In this document: positions 39,101 through 43,744 of the stretch, piece after piece
Layout of the letters: each line of letters opens with the position of its first letter
Numbering within the stretch: position 1 is the stretch's first letter
Assembly: GCA_029582155.1 (NCBI GenBank)
Contig: CM055901.1
Location: 52,333,206-52,397,205 of the forward strand
DNA length: 64,000 bases
Origin: Panopea generosa
Taxonomy: Eukaryota > Mollusca > Bivalvia > Adapedonta > Hiatellidae
Reading direction: 5' to 3'
Program-made: the position numbers and the translations under genes
The notes under the pieces: generated by a model
The model's input: only the letters and a program-made list of their open reading frames with translations
Database searches by the model: none
What the model was told of the DNA's origin: nothing

Positions 39101-42100
39101 GGTTTCGAACATTTAATTTTTTATACTATGTTTGGTCCATAAATTTATTAATTCTGTCGTAGTCCTTAGGGTCTTCATTATTATATAAATTATTGTTAAA
39201 TACAGATGTGATGGTTTTTGTATTTGCTTGTGGGTAAATATTGTTGTGTTTATTAACATTTGATTGTATTGTTTTTATTTTGTATGGTTTGATATATATT
39301 GCCTCTTTGTATGTAAATACCTATCATACACAGTTTTTAATTAAAATACCGAAATATTGGTGAAAAATTCACATCCTAGAAAAGTACCTCCTGGAACTGA
39401 TTGGACTCCAGCTTACCTGCATGTGCCAGCTTTAATCTAAACTTCTTAATGAATAACAGTTAAGAATATTTTTACAGACAACAGGTGTCTTTATTTAAAC
39501 GTTTTAACAGAAAAACTAAAAAACATTTTTGTTGTTGTGTAATGGTAGACGTTAAATGATTTAAAATTATCTTCTGCTTATCAATAATTGTTTTCAGACA
39601 TGTAACAAATTGTTGGAGCATTTACTTGACCTTCATTTTTTTTTTCAGTCCGGACCAATACTGTCATCGTCTCCAAGCACTATCAGGTTGACGTCTGGTC
39701 ACTGGTCACCATCACGACCTGGTGTTTTCTACATCTCCAAGATGGACGGCAGTGTGGATGTATGGGATCTTCTGGATAAGACACATGAACCGTCAATTAA
39801 CCAAAGTGTTTCTCCATCTGCAATTACAACAATTTATCCTTTCCCAGTGTCTCGTAAGTTATTTAACTATCAATACAGAGGTCGAGAATTTGAATCCCCA
39901 CCCGGCAACAGTCTCTGTGATGATTGATATTGTGTCTCACTATAATTTGTCTCTCACCGCTGATTCAAGTGGGGAAGTTATCAGTTACTTGCAAAGATGA
40001 GGTGTGCTTGAGTACTGGTTAACCTTTCAGGATCGTAGGAAACAGTGGTTAGGTTAACTGATCGTCTGTTAAGCCCTTGATGGCATAAATGTCATGCCTT
40101 GTAGATATTACAGAGTCACAGTCTAGATTATCCTGCTGTGTGCATGTACAGTAATTGTATTTTTGTGATAATCATGATAGTTGCCTTAAAATCTAAATAC
40201 TTGTTAGGAAAAATCTTTTATTTATTAATCCAATTTGATTACATGTAGATAGATGATTTTCTTCTGTAATAGCCAGGAGAACTCTGTTTTAATTCTATAT
40301 TCTGTGTATTCTTATATAGCACATGTATATATAAATTACTGTAAATCTGTTCTGTATACAGTCAAACCTGTCTGGTTAAGGTATTCAACTAAAGTGGCCT
40401 TTGAAGACCGATTGTTACTGTATTCTGTCATATTACATGAAACATGGTATACATTACTGTAAATTACCTTAATGATGTTTGTTTAAAGAAAAAACTTTTT
40501 AAGTTTTTAAAATCATTTAATTTTGAATTTCAGATAAGCAGCATCTGTTGGCTGTTGGGGACAATGCTGGTACCCTGCACATCCTAGAGATACCCTGGAG
40601 TCTGCGGCAGCCAACACCGAATGAGGTAATGGCAACAATGTACTGGTACTCGTCTTGTTGGAATATACACAAGCAAACATGTCTATAGCAGACATTCATT
40701 TGGTAACAAGCAGACATAACTGTTTTTAAAAGGTTTAAACTCGAACCATGAACATAGTTGAGAAGAGACTGGTTCAAAGAAGTGAGAAACCATACATTTT
40801 TAATCTAACAGTCAACACTTGTTTATCAGTGATCTGTCTTGATTTATGTGTACAGTCTAACCTGTCTTAAGCAGCCAGTCAAGGGAAGAGGGCCATGGCA
40901 AAAATGACCTTTAAAGACAGGTGGTTGCTTAACACAAGTTTATTTGCTCTGAAAGCATAGAAATGGGAAATAGCAAATGTGGCTGTTTAAGACAAGTTGC
41001 TGCTTAATAGAGGTGACCGCTTACACAGGTTTGACTGTATATTTTTACACACATGAAGAATTTCTCAGTTTATTTGAGCTGGTGTCAAATGTAGTTTCAG
41101 TGAAGATTTTTTAAACTATAAAATAACGCACAAACAATGGCAGGGTCATATTTTGACAAACTTGAGAGAGCTTCACATAGCAATTCTTCACATCTTTGTG
41201 ATGTGAGCTAAAAAGATGCTAAACCTTTCAGAAGAAATAATACAATTTGAAAGAAATCCTCTTATTTTAGGCAGATGTTGGTCTTCTTTCAACTTTGTGC
41301 TTAAGACATACATGCATGATATGACAGTGCTGAGATGTTCTGACTATCATGTTTATCACCATGGATTTCGTATTTTACAGTACACGGGTGTTGCCAACTA
41401 TTTTGAGCGTGAAGTAAAGAGACGTGGTTTTGTTGTACAGCGATGGGACTTCCGCGAGCACGAGAAACGTGAATTGGAATCTGAGGCAAAAAGAAAAGCT
41501 GGCGTATGTTTTAAGTTTAATACCTCACATATTATAAACTATTATCTTACAAATGATTGAACAACTTACTCTCTTACAGTAAAATTGATCGCTTTTATTA
41601 TCTGCATTTTAAAAAAGTTTTTAAAAAAAAGAAAACCAAAATTGATAATATATTTATTAGAGAGAGGTCTTCATGACTTTATGGTCTGAAGAGAAATGAT
41701 ATTAAGATTTCTGGGATAAACAAATGAAATTTTGCAGTCCTCATTTATCACAAGTTTTTGTGTGAATTTAAATTACGTATTCAAGTCTGAAATTCATAAA
41801 TAGTAATTTATTTTTTTATGTCCTGCCTTTCTTTCAAATTTGCTAATAGTTTCGCTATGAATATCGACCATTACACAGCTATACATGTACATTTGATTTT
41901 TTGCACTATGAAATTTCAAATACCTGTCTGGCCACAGTCTCAGTGATGATTGATACATGACATTGCATCTCATTGTCATTCATCTCTCATCATTGATTCA
42001 AGTGGGAAATTATCAGTTACTTATCAAAGATAGGTGAGCTTCAGTAGCCTTTTAGGATCCCAGGAAAAACTGGTTTGGTTAACTGATTGTCTGTTAGCCC

Positions 42101-43744
42101 TCAATGGCTTATATTCTAAATATTAAAAAAATATAAAAAAAACAGTGTAAAATTATTATTTCTTAGTATTATTTAATATATTTAATATAATATTTATGAA
42201 CTATAAAGCAAATAATTGACTAAGTAGTGAACACTTAAGACCTGGATCAGACTATGGATATAAGCTTAATGATCAAACTAACATTTGCAGTATGCTAATA
42301 AATGGTTATTTCCATTTACCGGTACTATGGCACTTTAATTTTTAGTTTAGTTTCGTGTGAATTAAGAAATGCCACTCCAATGTCTTCAAGTTTAGTTTCT
42401 GGTGAAACAAAATTGCAGGAGTTAGTTCCCTTTGACATATGTGTCCTAAATTGTGTATATGTTAGAATCAACTGAACAGGATAGCAGTGCAAAGTTCCAA
42501 TTTTAATGTATGAAACTAAGAAATATTTGTCACATTTATCTGCCACAGTTTACACATATATATTTTAAAGTCACCAACACATGTAAGTTATATGCACAAC
42601 ATGTATTTTATTTGTACATGTATATTTATGTTGTATAATTATTCAAGACAGTATCGTAAGTGTATGTGTTGTAAATTATTAGTATTAAATCATCAGATAA
42701 ATAATACCAGATTTGTGGCCCATGAATCATCAAATTTTTTCTTATCTTGTGTGCACTCCAACACACACACAGTTTTCATTCTATTCCATTGCAATAATCT
42801 TGGATACATTTTAAATGTGACCAGATTGATTAATGTTGCAGTTATGGCCCTTGAAACATAAAAAAATCACATTATTTGACAGTATGTGCACTCTAGCAGG
42901 CAGCTGTTGTGTCATTTCTTCTTCACCAAACCTACACAGCACAGTCAAACCTGTCTTAAGCAGCCAGTCAAGGGAATGAGCAAAAATTACCTTTTAAAAC
43001 AGGTTGTTGCTTAATACAGGTAAACTTGCTCTGAAAGCATAGCTATGGAAAATAGCTAATATGGCTGCTTAATAGAGGTGACTGCTTAAACGGGGTTGAC
43101 TGTAGTTATATATCTAGAATATCTCAGCTGAATAACTTTAAATGTCTGAGTTATGGCCATTGTATTATTAAAATTTGCCGTCTTTGGGACTGTATCTTCT
43201 GCCCCAGGTGATTGATGGTTCTGGTTGTTGTTCTGTAACACACAGATGTACTTGTTATGTACCATAAACATTGTGCAGACGTAATATATTCTTATCATTA
43301 TACAATAAAATTTATAAGAAACACGTTTATGTCTGTTTTTCACATTAAATTTTGAAAATACAATGCAAACACTTAATAAACTTTGGCCATCACATTTTTT
43401 AAATCTATTGAATATTGTCTATTATTTAGCCATTGCCATCATCACTCTGGAATATATTGAATTCATCAGAAAATATCAAAGTGCACATATTTTGTCTGTC
43501 TATTTAAAAAAAACAACTGAATGCCATTATTTTAAGATGTTCTTCTTCTCCTTAATAATTGTATCAGATTATGTTACTTACTTTTCCAATTCTGTTTTGT
43601 CAGATTGCGCCAAATGTCATTTTGACGGATGAGGAGATCGAATATCGACAAAAGAATGAGTATCAGACATTCTGCGAGGAGGAGAACAACTTCTTGAGAG
43701 AACTTGGACTTATCAAGGAAGAAGAACCTCTGCCAGAAACATAA
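6924..43744 (+). CDS. DNAI3: Dynein axonemal intermediate chain 3 (WDR63, IC140-type)
   Basis: Orthologue of DNAI3/WDR63, the intermediate chain of inner dynein arm I1/f (Chlamydomonas IC140), which acts in motile axonemes. CDS exons: 6924-6989, 9271-9412, 11219-11281, 11611-11795, 13101-13205, 15392-15559, 18712-18870, 19312-19469, 19584-19695, 20585-20788, 21427-21600, 23003-23125, 23505-23578, 25439-25577, 26741-26825, 27311-27450, 32003-32066, 33213-33343, 34563-34595, 39649-39853, 40534-40625, 41381-41503, 43604-43744. The total is 2,886 nt (961 aa), against about 890 aa in human. All phases join. Residues 1-90 are Lys/Ser/Pro-rich. Conserved DFHP (about 142) and WD-type phrases follow: WHPT, VLWDIS, ILVWDT, GGWSFTIWKE, SGHWSPSRPGVFYI, VWDLLDKTHEP, LHILEIPWSL. 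The C-terminus (FEREVKRR, then charged helix) suits a coiled coil. Identity rests on remembered human WDR63 and is strong. Confidence 0.95.
6990..9270 (+). other. DNAI3: DNAI3 intron 1
   Basis: Most of it is a degenerate tandem array (about 7380-8705). The remainder is unremarkable AT-rich DNA. Confidence 0.8.
7380..8705 (+). repeat. Degenerate tandem array with AGGTCA half-sites
   Basis: Units alternate between about 115 and 170 bp. Recurring phrases are CTTTGAGTTTGTTTGACA, GTCCGGCCTGTAACTTTGTC, GATCAACATAACATGA and TCAAAGGTCAAGGTCACA. About nine copies of the last phrase are visible, near 7502, 7669, 7792, 7960, 8127, 8254, 8409, 8570 and 8683. Copies differ by many substitutions and small indels, so the array is old. 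It opens no long reading frame. Confidence 0.85.
9271..9412 (+). CDS. DNAI3: DNAI3 coding exon 2
   Basis: 142 nt. It encodes a Lys/Ser/Pro/Gly-rich low-complexity tail with repeated SPK-like motifs (TKSPKKTPP, AGSPKSGR, TPKSPGSKSG). The acceptor is TTTACAG, the donor is GTACAT, and it ends one base into a Gly codon. Such basic, proline-rich N-termini are variable in this family. Confidence 0.85.
9945..10370 (+). repeat. Interspersed repeat with internal duplication
   Basis: CTATTTCTCTACAACC, GAAACTTGCTAGGATGCA and ATTGTCTTTGTGTTCC each occur twice, about 156 bp apart. This marks an internally repetitive, noncoding mobile element relic. The class is unknown. Confidence 0.6.
10530..10840 (+). 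repeat. Two diverged copies of a short repeat
   Basis: TTAGTTTTACCCTCCATC / TAGTTTTACCCACCATC, ATCCTCTGATAACTTAATAAA / ATCCTGCAATAACTTAAAAAA and the GGTGACAGAGGGCA / GGTGATAATGGGCA endings recur about 200 bp apart. A related phrase occurs near 17370-17420. Confidence 0.5.
10947..11115 (+). other. Coding-like stretch of unknown origin in DNAI3 intron 2
   Basis: After an acceptor-like ATTATTCAG the sequence stays open for about 56 codons (QQENTLGRCIALQYLSF at the start, LTQLRHLCGVHQRGYAVD at the end, then TAA). It is more GC-rich than its surroundings. No donor or DNAI3-compatible phase is evident. It may be an exapted or fossil exon, part of a mobile element, or chance. I do not recognise it. 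Confidence 0.25.
11219..11281 (+). CDS. DNAI3: DNAI3 coding exon 3
   Basis: 63 nt, acceptor TTAATAG, donor GTATAG. It encodes Lys-rich then Glu-rich sequence (GGKKKEDSKPVTPAPEEEEP). Phases are 1 in and 1 out. Confidence 0.8.
11611..11795 (+). CDS. DNAI3: DNAI3 coding exon 4
   Basis: 185 nt, acceptor ATTGCAG, donor GTAAGT. It encodes the first strongly conserved block (LPDNCIPIFLSSKTQ, then DEDVTADNPIK and RAAICDFHPLKQKI), which aligns with the WDR63 N-terminal domain. The next repeat begins only about 7 bases after the exon. Confidence 0.92.
11803..11874 (+). mobile_element. MITE-A fragment next to the exon 4 donor
   Basis: ACCTGTCTTAAGCAGCC at the left and GGCCTTTTAAGACAG-TTGTTGCTCAATAC at the right match the left half of the MITE-A copies at 31311, 40853 and 42942. 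The left edge abuts the splice donor of exon 4. Confidence 0.65.
11879..11940 (+). mobile_element. MITE-B terminal fragment (piggyBac-like)
   Basis: TTAA-CCCTTTACTTCATATAG, followed by CCTTTGGACA and ATATTGAAAGCA, matches one terminus of the MITE-B copies at 21859-22080 and 47177-47397. The rest of the element is absent. Confidence 0.65.
11941..13100 (+). other. DNAI3: Rest of DNAI3 intron 4
   Basis: AT-rich sequence with no gene. Small ORFs around 11980-12306 overlap on opposite strands and have no family signature. Confidence 0.6.
13101..13205 (+). CDS. DNAI3: DNAI3 coding exon 5
   Basis: 35 codons in phase 0, acceptor TTTTTCAG, donor GTACGT. It encodes EYPGNEFLLLYDYDFKWGQN followed by FCIAMTEEAKEKILN, matching the conserved N-terminal domain of WDR63. 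Confidence 0.92.
13393..13505 (-). repeat. tRNA-derived SINE fragment
   Basis: GCAGAACCAGTACTGACTAC matches the body of the SINE at 19826-19985. GGAATCAAACCTATGACCTC is a B-box remnant in minus orientation. Confidence 0.5.
14041..15130 (+). mobile_element. R1 interspersed element, internally repetitive
   Basis: Starts with TAGCTCACCTGAGC and a matching CAAGGTGAGC, which can pair as a terminal hairpin. Internal units of about 180 bp repeat TGTGTGCACTCTAGCACC, CCATAATATCTTGGACAAG and GTTATGGCCCTTGAA. The same units recur at 24481-25324 and 42721-43200. It encodes nothing and the class is unknown. Its 220-bp interruption is the SINE at 14238-14458. Confidence 0.7.
14238..14458 (+). mobile_element. 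tRNA-derived SINE with TTTCCAAA target duplication
   Basis: The head GGGGCAGTAGTCTAATTG-like sequence, with the B-box GTTCGATCCCC, is followed by a body with CAATACTGGTTCTACCCAGG and an AT-rich tail. TTTCCAAA at 14230-14237 is repeated at 14459-14466, so the insertion borders are exact. The same family lies in minus orientation at 19826-19985. Confidence 0.8.
15392..15559 (+). CDS. DNAI3: DNAI3 coding exon 6
   Basis: 56 codons in phase 0, acceptor TTGTTCAG, donor GTAAGG. It begins PPRKAGEAGGEEGEGGEKEE, an acidic Gly/Glu insert, then has the conserved YKYVPPESKDWVSRGSEKEI. Confidence 0.92.
15659..16259. mobile_element. Pogo/Tigger-like non-autonomous DNA transposon
   Basis: The 601-bp element is flanked by TA on both sides. 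Its termini are CACTGCGGTTCTGTTATAAC and, read inward from the right, CACTCAGGTCCCGTTATAAC. Further GTTATAACGCG-type motifs lie inside. TA duplication and termini of this form suggest the Tc1/mariner superfamily, pogo branch. No transposase frame remains. Confidence 0.7.
16259..16289. repeat. AT microsatellite
   Basis: A short (TA)n run beginning at the right border of the pogo-like element, possibly grown from its TA duplication. Confidence 0.85.
17290..17600 (+). repeat. Unclassified repeat relic
   Basis: Contains CCGCCATTTAGAGAATGG, TCTGTCTGTCCATTCATC and ATCAATAACTTTAGAAGGAG, phrases related to the repeat at 10530-10840. No structure at the ends is evident. Confidence 0.35.
18001..18444. 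mobile_element. hAT-like MITE
   Basis: The inverted ends are TAGGGCTGTCACGTTTACAC and, from the right, TAGGACTGTCACATTGACAG, with internal GTAAAC motifs. Ends starting TAGGG-TGT are typical of hAT elements. A clean 8-bp target duplication was not found, so the class is tentative. Confidence 0.5.
18712..18870 (+). CDS. DNAI3: DNAI3 coding exon 7
   Basis: 53 codons in phase 0, acceptor TTATGTCAG, donor GTAAGT. It encodes KVSVKRKRRMFGAPCNFNDR and CTSYKDKTFDLNKLELDKGT, conserved in WDR63. Although an ATG occurs inside, the exon is internal. Confidence 0.92.
18906..19026 (-). mobile_element. tRNA-derived SINE in DNAI3 intron 7
   Basis: On the minus strand the head GGAGTGCGTGGTTCAGTGGT carries an A box and the B box GGGTTCGATCC, followed by a body with GTCTTCTTGAGCAAGACAC. 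The family is shared with 62418-62600. Mispairing in the acceptor stem and the fused body rule out a functional tRNA. Confidence 0.7.
19312..19469 (+). CDS. DNAI3: DNAI3 coding exon 8
   Basis: 158 nt, acceptor ATATTGCAG, donor GTATAG. It encodes CFTDSGTQTEWKYPRNANTQ and later NTFVDGVCP. The GTQTEW phrase is a good WDR63 landmark. It ends two bases into an Arg codon. Confidence 0.92.
19584..19695 (+). CDS. DNAI3: DNAI3 coding exon 9
   Basis: 112 nt, acceptor CCGTCAG, donor GTAAAT. It encodes FELALQQNEIMDVFFIDW followed by LHLGDADDTFGSKADNHLK, leading into the first WD repeat. Intron 8 before it is only 114 bp. Confidence 0.92.
19826..19985 (-). mobile_element. tRNA-derived SINE in DNAI3 intron 9
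   Basis: Minus-strand copy of the 14238-14458 family. The head is GGGGCAGTAGTCTAATGG, the B box is GGGTTCGATCC, and the body contains AGTACTGGTTCTACCCAGG and ATAAGCTCTGAGCTTTTATC. Confidence 0.75.
20025..20203. mobile_element. MITE-D copy 1
   Basis: Inverted ends ATAAATTAATTGCTAGATTA and (from the right) ATAAATTAATTGCTAGAT flank a CCGCC-rich, A-rich core with ATTTTCATGCTGCCCTGAC. The same layout recurs at 23137-23332. Confidence 0.7.
20585..20788 (+). CDS. DNAI3: DNAI3 coding exon 10
   Basis: 68 codons in phase 0, acceptor CTGCAG, donor GTAAAT. It begins the WD-repeat region: ITCIEWHPTIKGVVAVAV and SLILIWSFTDPIHPQ, where WHPT and IW..SF..P are dynein intermediate-chain hallmarks. Confidence 0.95.
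20789..21426 (+). other. DNAI3: DNAI3 intron 10
   Basis: 638 bp of AT-rich sequence with no repeat or gene that I can recognise. Confidence 0.7.
21427..21600 (+). CDS. DNAI3: DNAI3 coding exon 11
   Basis: 58 codons in phase 0, acceptor TATTTCAG, donor GTATGT. It encodes FSPSDPNIIAGGCQNGQLVL then WDISAHADRLK, the archetypal intermediate-chain WD repeat (F-P..P..I.GG..NGQ...WD). Confidence 0.96.
21859..22080. mobile_element. MITE-B copy 1 (piggyBac-like, TTAA flanks)
   Basis: The 222-bp element is bounded by TTAA at 21855-21858 and 22081-22084. The ends are CCCTTTACTCCATAG and GAAGTAAAGGG. The middle is a near-perfect hairpin (GTTCAGATTGCTC, 5-nt loop, GAGCAATCTGAAC) extended by CAGTGCAGGAAG / CTTCCTGCACTG. 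TTAA target sites and CCC-starting termini point to piggyBac. Confidence 0.8.
23003..23125 (+). CDS. DNAI3: DNAI3 coding exon 12
   Basis: 41 codons in phase 0, acceptor TTTAAAG, donor GTATGT. It encodes PIVRYCAVSSIENSHHGPIT and DLIWLPDHLE, a conserved WD blade of WDR63. Confidence 0.95.
23137..23332. mobile_element. MITE-D copy 2
   Basis: The termini TAGGCTATAATAAATGAATT and (from the right) TAAGGCCTTCATAAATTAAT, both leading into GCTAGATTA, flank a purine-rich core. It lies 12 bp after the exon 12 donor. A terminal fragment also lies near 27058-27086. Confidence 0.7.
23505..23578 (+). CDS. DNAI3: DNAI3 coding exon 13
   Basis: 74 nt, acceptor TTTTTCAG, donor GTAAGT. It encodes VNRMGVPQENKSFQCCQIFT and CAID, and ends two bases into an Asn codon. 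Confidence 0.94.
24103..24159. repeat. GT microsatellite
   Basis: A (GT)n run interrupted once (GTGGTG near 24120), about 57 bp. Confidence 0.97.
24481..25324 (+). mobile_element. R1 interspersed element
   Basis: Begins CAAGGTGAGCTATTCTCG and ends with AAAGGTGGGCAATTTTGG, a GGCCAC-T-GTGGCC hairpin and CTTGTTTTT. In between lie four or five units of about 180 bp with GTGCACTCTAGCACC, ACCATAATATCTTGGACAAG and GTTATGGCCCTTG. It is noncoding and probably non-autonomous. A Helitron-like origin is conceivable but the expected CTRR end is not seen. Confidence 0.65.
25439..25577 (+). CDS. DNAI3: DNAI3 coding exon 14
   Basis: 139 nt, acceptor TTTGTAG, donor GTGTGT. It encodes CILVWDTRPPKGPQQQTG and FKHLDLTWKPMLK. 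The D-x-x-ILVWD.R.P signature and LTWKP match WDR63. Confidence 0.95.
25578..26740 (+). other. DNAI3: DNAI3 intron 14
   Basis: AT-rich. I see no mobile element, gene or tandem array in it. Confidence 0.6.
26741..26825 (+). CDS. DNAI3: DNAI3 coding exon 15
   Basis: 85 nt, acceptor CTACCTCAG, donor GTATGT. It encodes VHLHKSEPGGDHAPTKFSIA then ERHGDRGA, and ends one base into a Leu codon. Confidence 0.92.
27311..27450 (+). CDS. DNAI3: DNAI3 coding exon 16
   Basis: 140 nt, acceptor ATTTACAG, donor GTAGCG. It encodes a Gly/Lys-rich loop (GGYFQAGKPGSGKDKRTL), then VKTHFFVGTE, a WD-blade strand typical of dynein intermediate chains. Confidence 0.93.
29090..29420 (+). repeat. Degenerate tandem units of about 50-60 bp
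   Basis: The theme GATGGTTAAAAATTATCA-TGTG recurs five or six times (near 29160, 29185, 29215, 29245, 29280, 29400) with heavy divergence. It is an old minisatellite. Confidence 0.5.
30255..30982 (+). repeat. 43-bp minisatellite, about 17 copies
   Basis: The unit reads GGGGATCACTGTTTCATTT, AAAAATGTAAACAAATC, TATATGT. The left half is nearly uniform. The right half uses a second variant (CTGTTTTAATGTTAACTG, TAAACAAATCTATCTGTG). A variant with GTTTTAATTTT recurs exactly 129 bp (three units) apart at 30471 and 30600, which shows higher-order copying. Confidence 0.95.
31311..31490. mobile_element. MITE-A copy
   Basis: Starts CAGTCAAACCTGTCTTAAG after TA, contains GTGGCCTTTGAAGACAGG and GCTGCTTAAGACAAGTG, and ends GAGGTGACTGCTTACAC with a degraded right terminus. 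Confidence 0.75.
31540..31860 (-). repeat. Tandem pair of tRNA-like repeat units
   Basis: Two units of about 160 bp share GGAGTGACACAT-TCTTATTCAC, TTTTTGTCATT-T-GGGATTC and CCTAGCACATTAATGA. On the minus strand each has a weak A box (ATGGTGCAGTTGATAAAG in the left unit) and a B-box-like GGTTTGAATCCC or GGTTCGAATCCC. It looks like a dimerised tRNA-derived SINE rather than tRNA genes. Confidence 0.6.
32003..32066 (+). CDS. DNAI3: DNAI3 coding exon 17
   Basis: 64 nt, acceptor ACACTAG, donor GTAAGT. It encodes DGEIVYVDWMPQKDQDTGKI and Q. The GEI.Y.DW phrase is conserved in the WD domain. Confidence 0.94.
32108..32415 (+). mobile_element. tRNA-derived SINE with long conserved body
   Basis: The head CATGGTTTAGCGGTAGAGCA and the B-box-like AGGTCTAGGGTTCCC are followed by a body of about 200 bp (TCTGGTCGGCCTGGTGTC, GACTAGGTGGGGTATCAT, CAGTGCTCCGAATAATG). 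The tail is GTTGAAAGCGTCGTTAAACA then ACAAGAACAAC. A tail ending in CGTTAAAC plus A-rich repeats is common in bivalve SINEs. Confidence 0.75.
32416..33212 (+). other. DNAI3: Rest of DNAI3 intron 17
   Basis: AT-rich with long T runs. The two small plus-strand ORFs (32684-32896, 32889-33182) have no recognisable family or splice context. Confidence 0.6.
33213..33343 (+). CDS. DNAI3: DNAI3 coding exon 18
   Basis: 131 nt, acceptor TTTTTTAG, donor GTAAGT. It encodes HTSHDGPVSTVQRSPFFQDI then VLCVGGWSFTIWKEAVI. HDGPV..V.RSPFF.D..L.VGGW.F.IW is the signature of the last WD blades in dynein intermediate chains. Confidence 0.97.
33344..34562 (+). other. DNAI3: DNAI3 intron 18
   Basis: AT-rich sequence with no gene or repeat that I recognise. 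Confidence 0.6.
34563..34595 (+). CDS. DNAI3: DNAI3 33-nt microexon 19
   Basis: Eleven codons (IDKNNPNVPET) in phase 0, between CTCCTATAG and GTAAGT. It inserts between IWKEAVI and SGPIL, which are adjacent in human WDR63 as I remember it (IWKEGVMTGP). The splice sites are strong and the frame is kept, so it is either a lineage-specific constitutive exon or a cassette exon. Skipping it leaves the protein in frame (950 aa). Confidence 0.65.
37018..37985 (+). repeat. 47-bp minisatellite, about 20 copies
   Basis: The unit reads AGTGTTTGGGAGTACATCC, ATTAAACATCAACTG, TCCCCACACACTA. The centre (about 37170-37930) is well conserved, with variants TACATCC/TAGATCC and CAACTG/CAGCTG. The flanks are degenerate. 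GTGTTTGGG with CCCCACACAC makes each unit partly self-complementary. Confidence 0.95.
38168..38197 (+). CDS. DNAI3: Candidate 30-nt DNAI3 microexon
   Basis: Ten codons (FDAQENDAMK) lie between CTTGTTGTAG and GTAGTA and would join in phase 0 on both sides, between microexon 19 and exon 20. The polar, acidic composition resembles microexon 19. There is no homology support, so this may be a cassette exon or chance. It is not counted in the 961-aa model. Confidence 0.3.
38587..38760 (+). mobile_element. tRNA-derived SINE (family C)
   Basis: The head GCCCGGCACGATTAGCTCAG and the B box TGTGAATTCGAACCCC are followed by CACAATCTCTGTGATGGTTG and ATTAGCCCTCGATGGCATAA. The body is shared with 39880-40100, 41925-42115 and 62165-62345. 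Confidence 0.75.
39649..39853 (+). CDS. DNAI3: DNAI3 coding exon 20
   Basis: 205 nt, acceptor TTTTTCAG, donor GTAAGT. It encodes SGHWSPSRPGVFYISKMDG and VDVWDLLDKTHEPSINQSV, near-identical in layout to human WDR63. It ends one base into a His codon. Confidence 0.97.
39880..40100 (+). mobile_element. SINE family C fragment
   Basis: The B box GAATTTGAATCCCC, then CAACAGTCTCTGTGATGATT, GATTCAAGTGGGGAAGTTAT and TTAAGCCCTTGATGGCATAA. The 5' head is lost. It lies about 27 bp after the exon 20 donor. Confidence 0.7.
40359..40425. mobile_element. MITE-A fragment
   Basis: TA-CAGTCAAACCTGTCTGG and GTGGCCTTTGAAGACCGATT match the left half of MITE-A. The rest is absent. Confidence 0.6.
40534..40625 (+). 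CDS. DNAI3: DNAI3 coding exon 21
   Basis: 92 nt, acceptor AATTTCAG, donor GTAATG. It encodes KQHLLAVGDNAGTLHILEIP and WSLRQPTPNE, the last WD blade (GD..GTLHI.EIPW). Confidence 0.97.
40853..41037. mobile_element. MITE-A, complete copy
   Basis: The 185-bp element is flanked by TA. The ends are CAGTCTAACCTGTCTTAAG and, from the right, CAGTCAAACCTGTGTAAGC, with the internal GCAGCC / GGCTG-TTAAGACAAG pairing. TA duplication suggests a Tc1/mariner-type MITE. Confidence 0.85.
41381..41503 (+). CDS. DNAI3: DNAI3 coding exon 22
   Basis: 41 codons in phase 0, acceptor TTTTACAG, donor GTATGT. It encodes YTGVANYFEREVKRRGFVV then QRWDFREHEKRELESEAKRK. The NYFEREV motif and charged helix match the WDR63 C-terminal coiled-coil region. 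Confidence 0.96.
41925..42115 (+). mobile_element. SINE family C fragment
   Basis: CACAGTCTCAGTGATGATTG, GATTCAAGTGGGAAATTATC and TTAGCCCTCAATGGCTTA match the body of 39880-40100. The tRNA-like head is missing. Confidence 0.65.
42721..43200 (+). mobile_element. R1 element copy interrupted by MITE-A
   Basis: GTGTGCACTCCAACAC, GTTATGGCCCTTGAA, GTGCACTCTAGCAGG and CACCAAACCTACACAG precede the MITE, and TAGAATATCTCAGCTG follows it. The same order is uninterrupted at about 25135-25240. Confidence 0.65.
42942..43102. mobile_element. MITE-A copy nested in R1
   Basis: CAGTCAAACCTGTCTTAAG at the left and AAACGGGGTTGACTG at the right, followed by TA. It has the usual interior (GCTTAATACAGGTAAACTTG, ATGGCTGCTTAATAGAGG). 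Confidence 0.8.
43604..43744 (+). CDS. DNAI3: DNAI3 terminal coding exon 23
   Basis: 46 codons plus TAA, acceptor TTTTGTCAG. It encodes VILTDEEIEYRQKNEYQTFC then NNFLRELGLIKEEEPLPET. The length and the L..LGLI near the end agree with the WDR63 C-terminus. Confidence 0.96.
   Translation: MAPNVILTDEEIEYRQKNEYQTFCEEENNFLRELGLIKEEEPLPET

Larger units (their letters stand above)
34596..39648 (+). other. DNAI3: DNAI3 intron 19
   Basis: About 5 kb. It includes an ATCAAATCAAATCAA microsatellite (about 35031-35050), a 47-bp minisatellite (37018-37985), a possible 30-nt microexon (38168-38197) and a SINE (38587-38760). There is no other gene. Confidence 0.8.
41504..43603 (+). other. DNAI3: DNAI3 intron 22
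   Basis: Contains a SINE family C fragment (41925-42115) and an R1 copy (about 42721-43200) split by a MITE-A (42942-43102). The remainder is AT-rich with no gene. Confidence 0.8.

Noticed and set aside
41216-41560. 114-codon frame extending exon 22 on both sides
   Set aside because: The exon borders at 41381 and 41503 are clear. The extensions are intron sequence.
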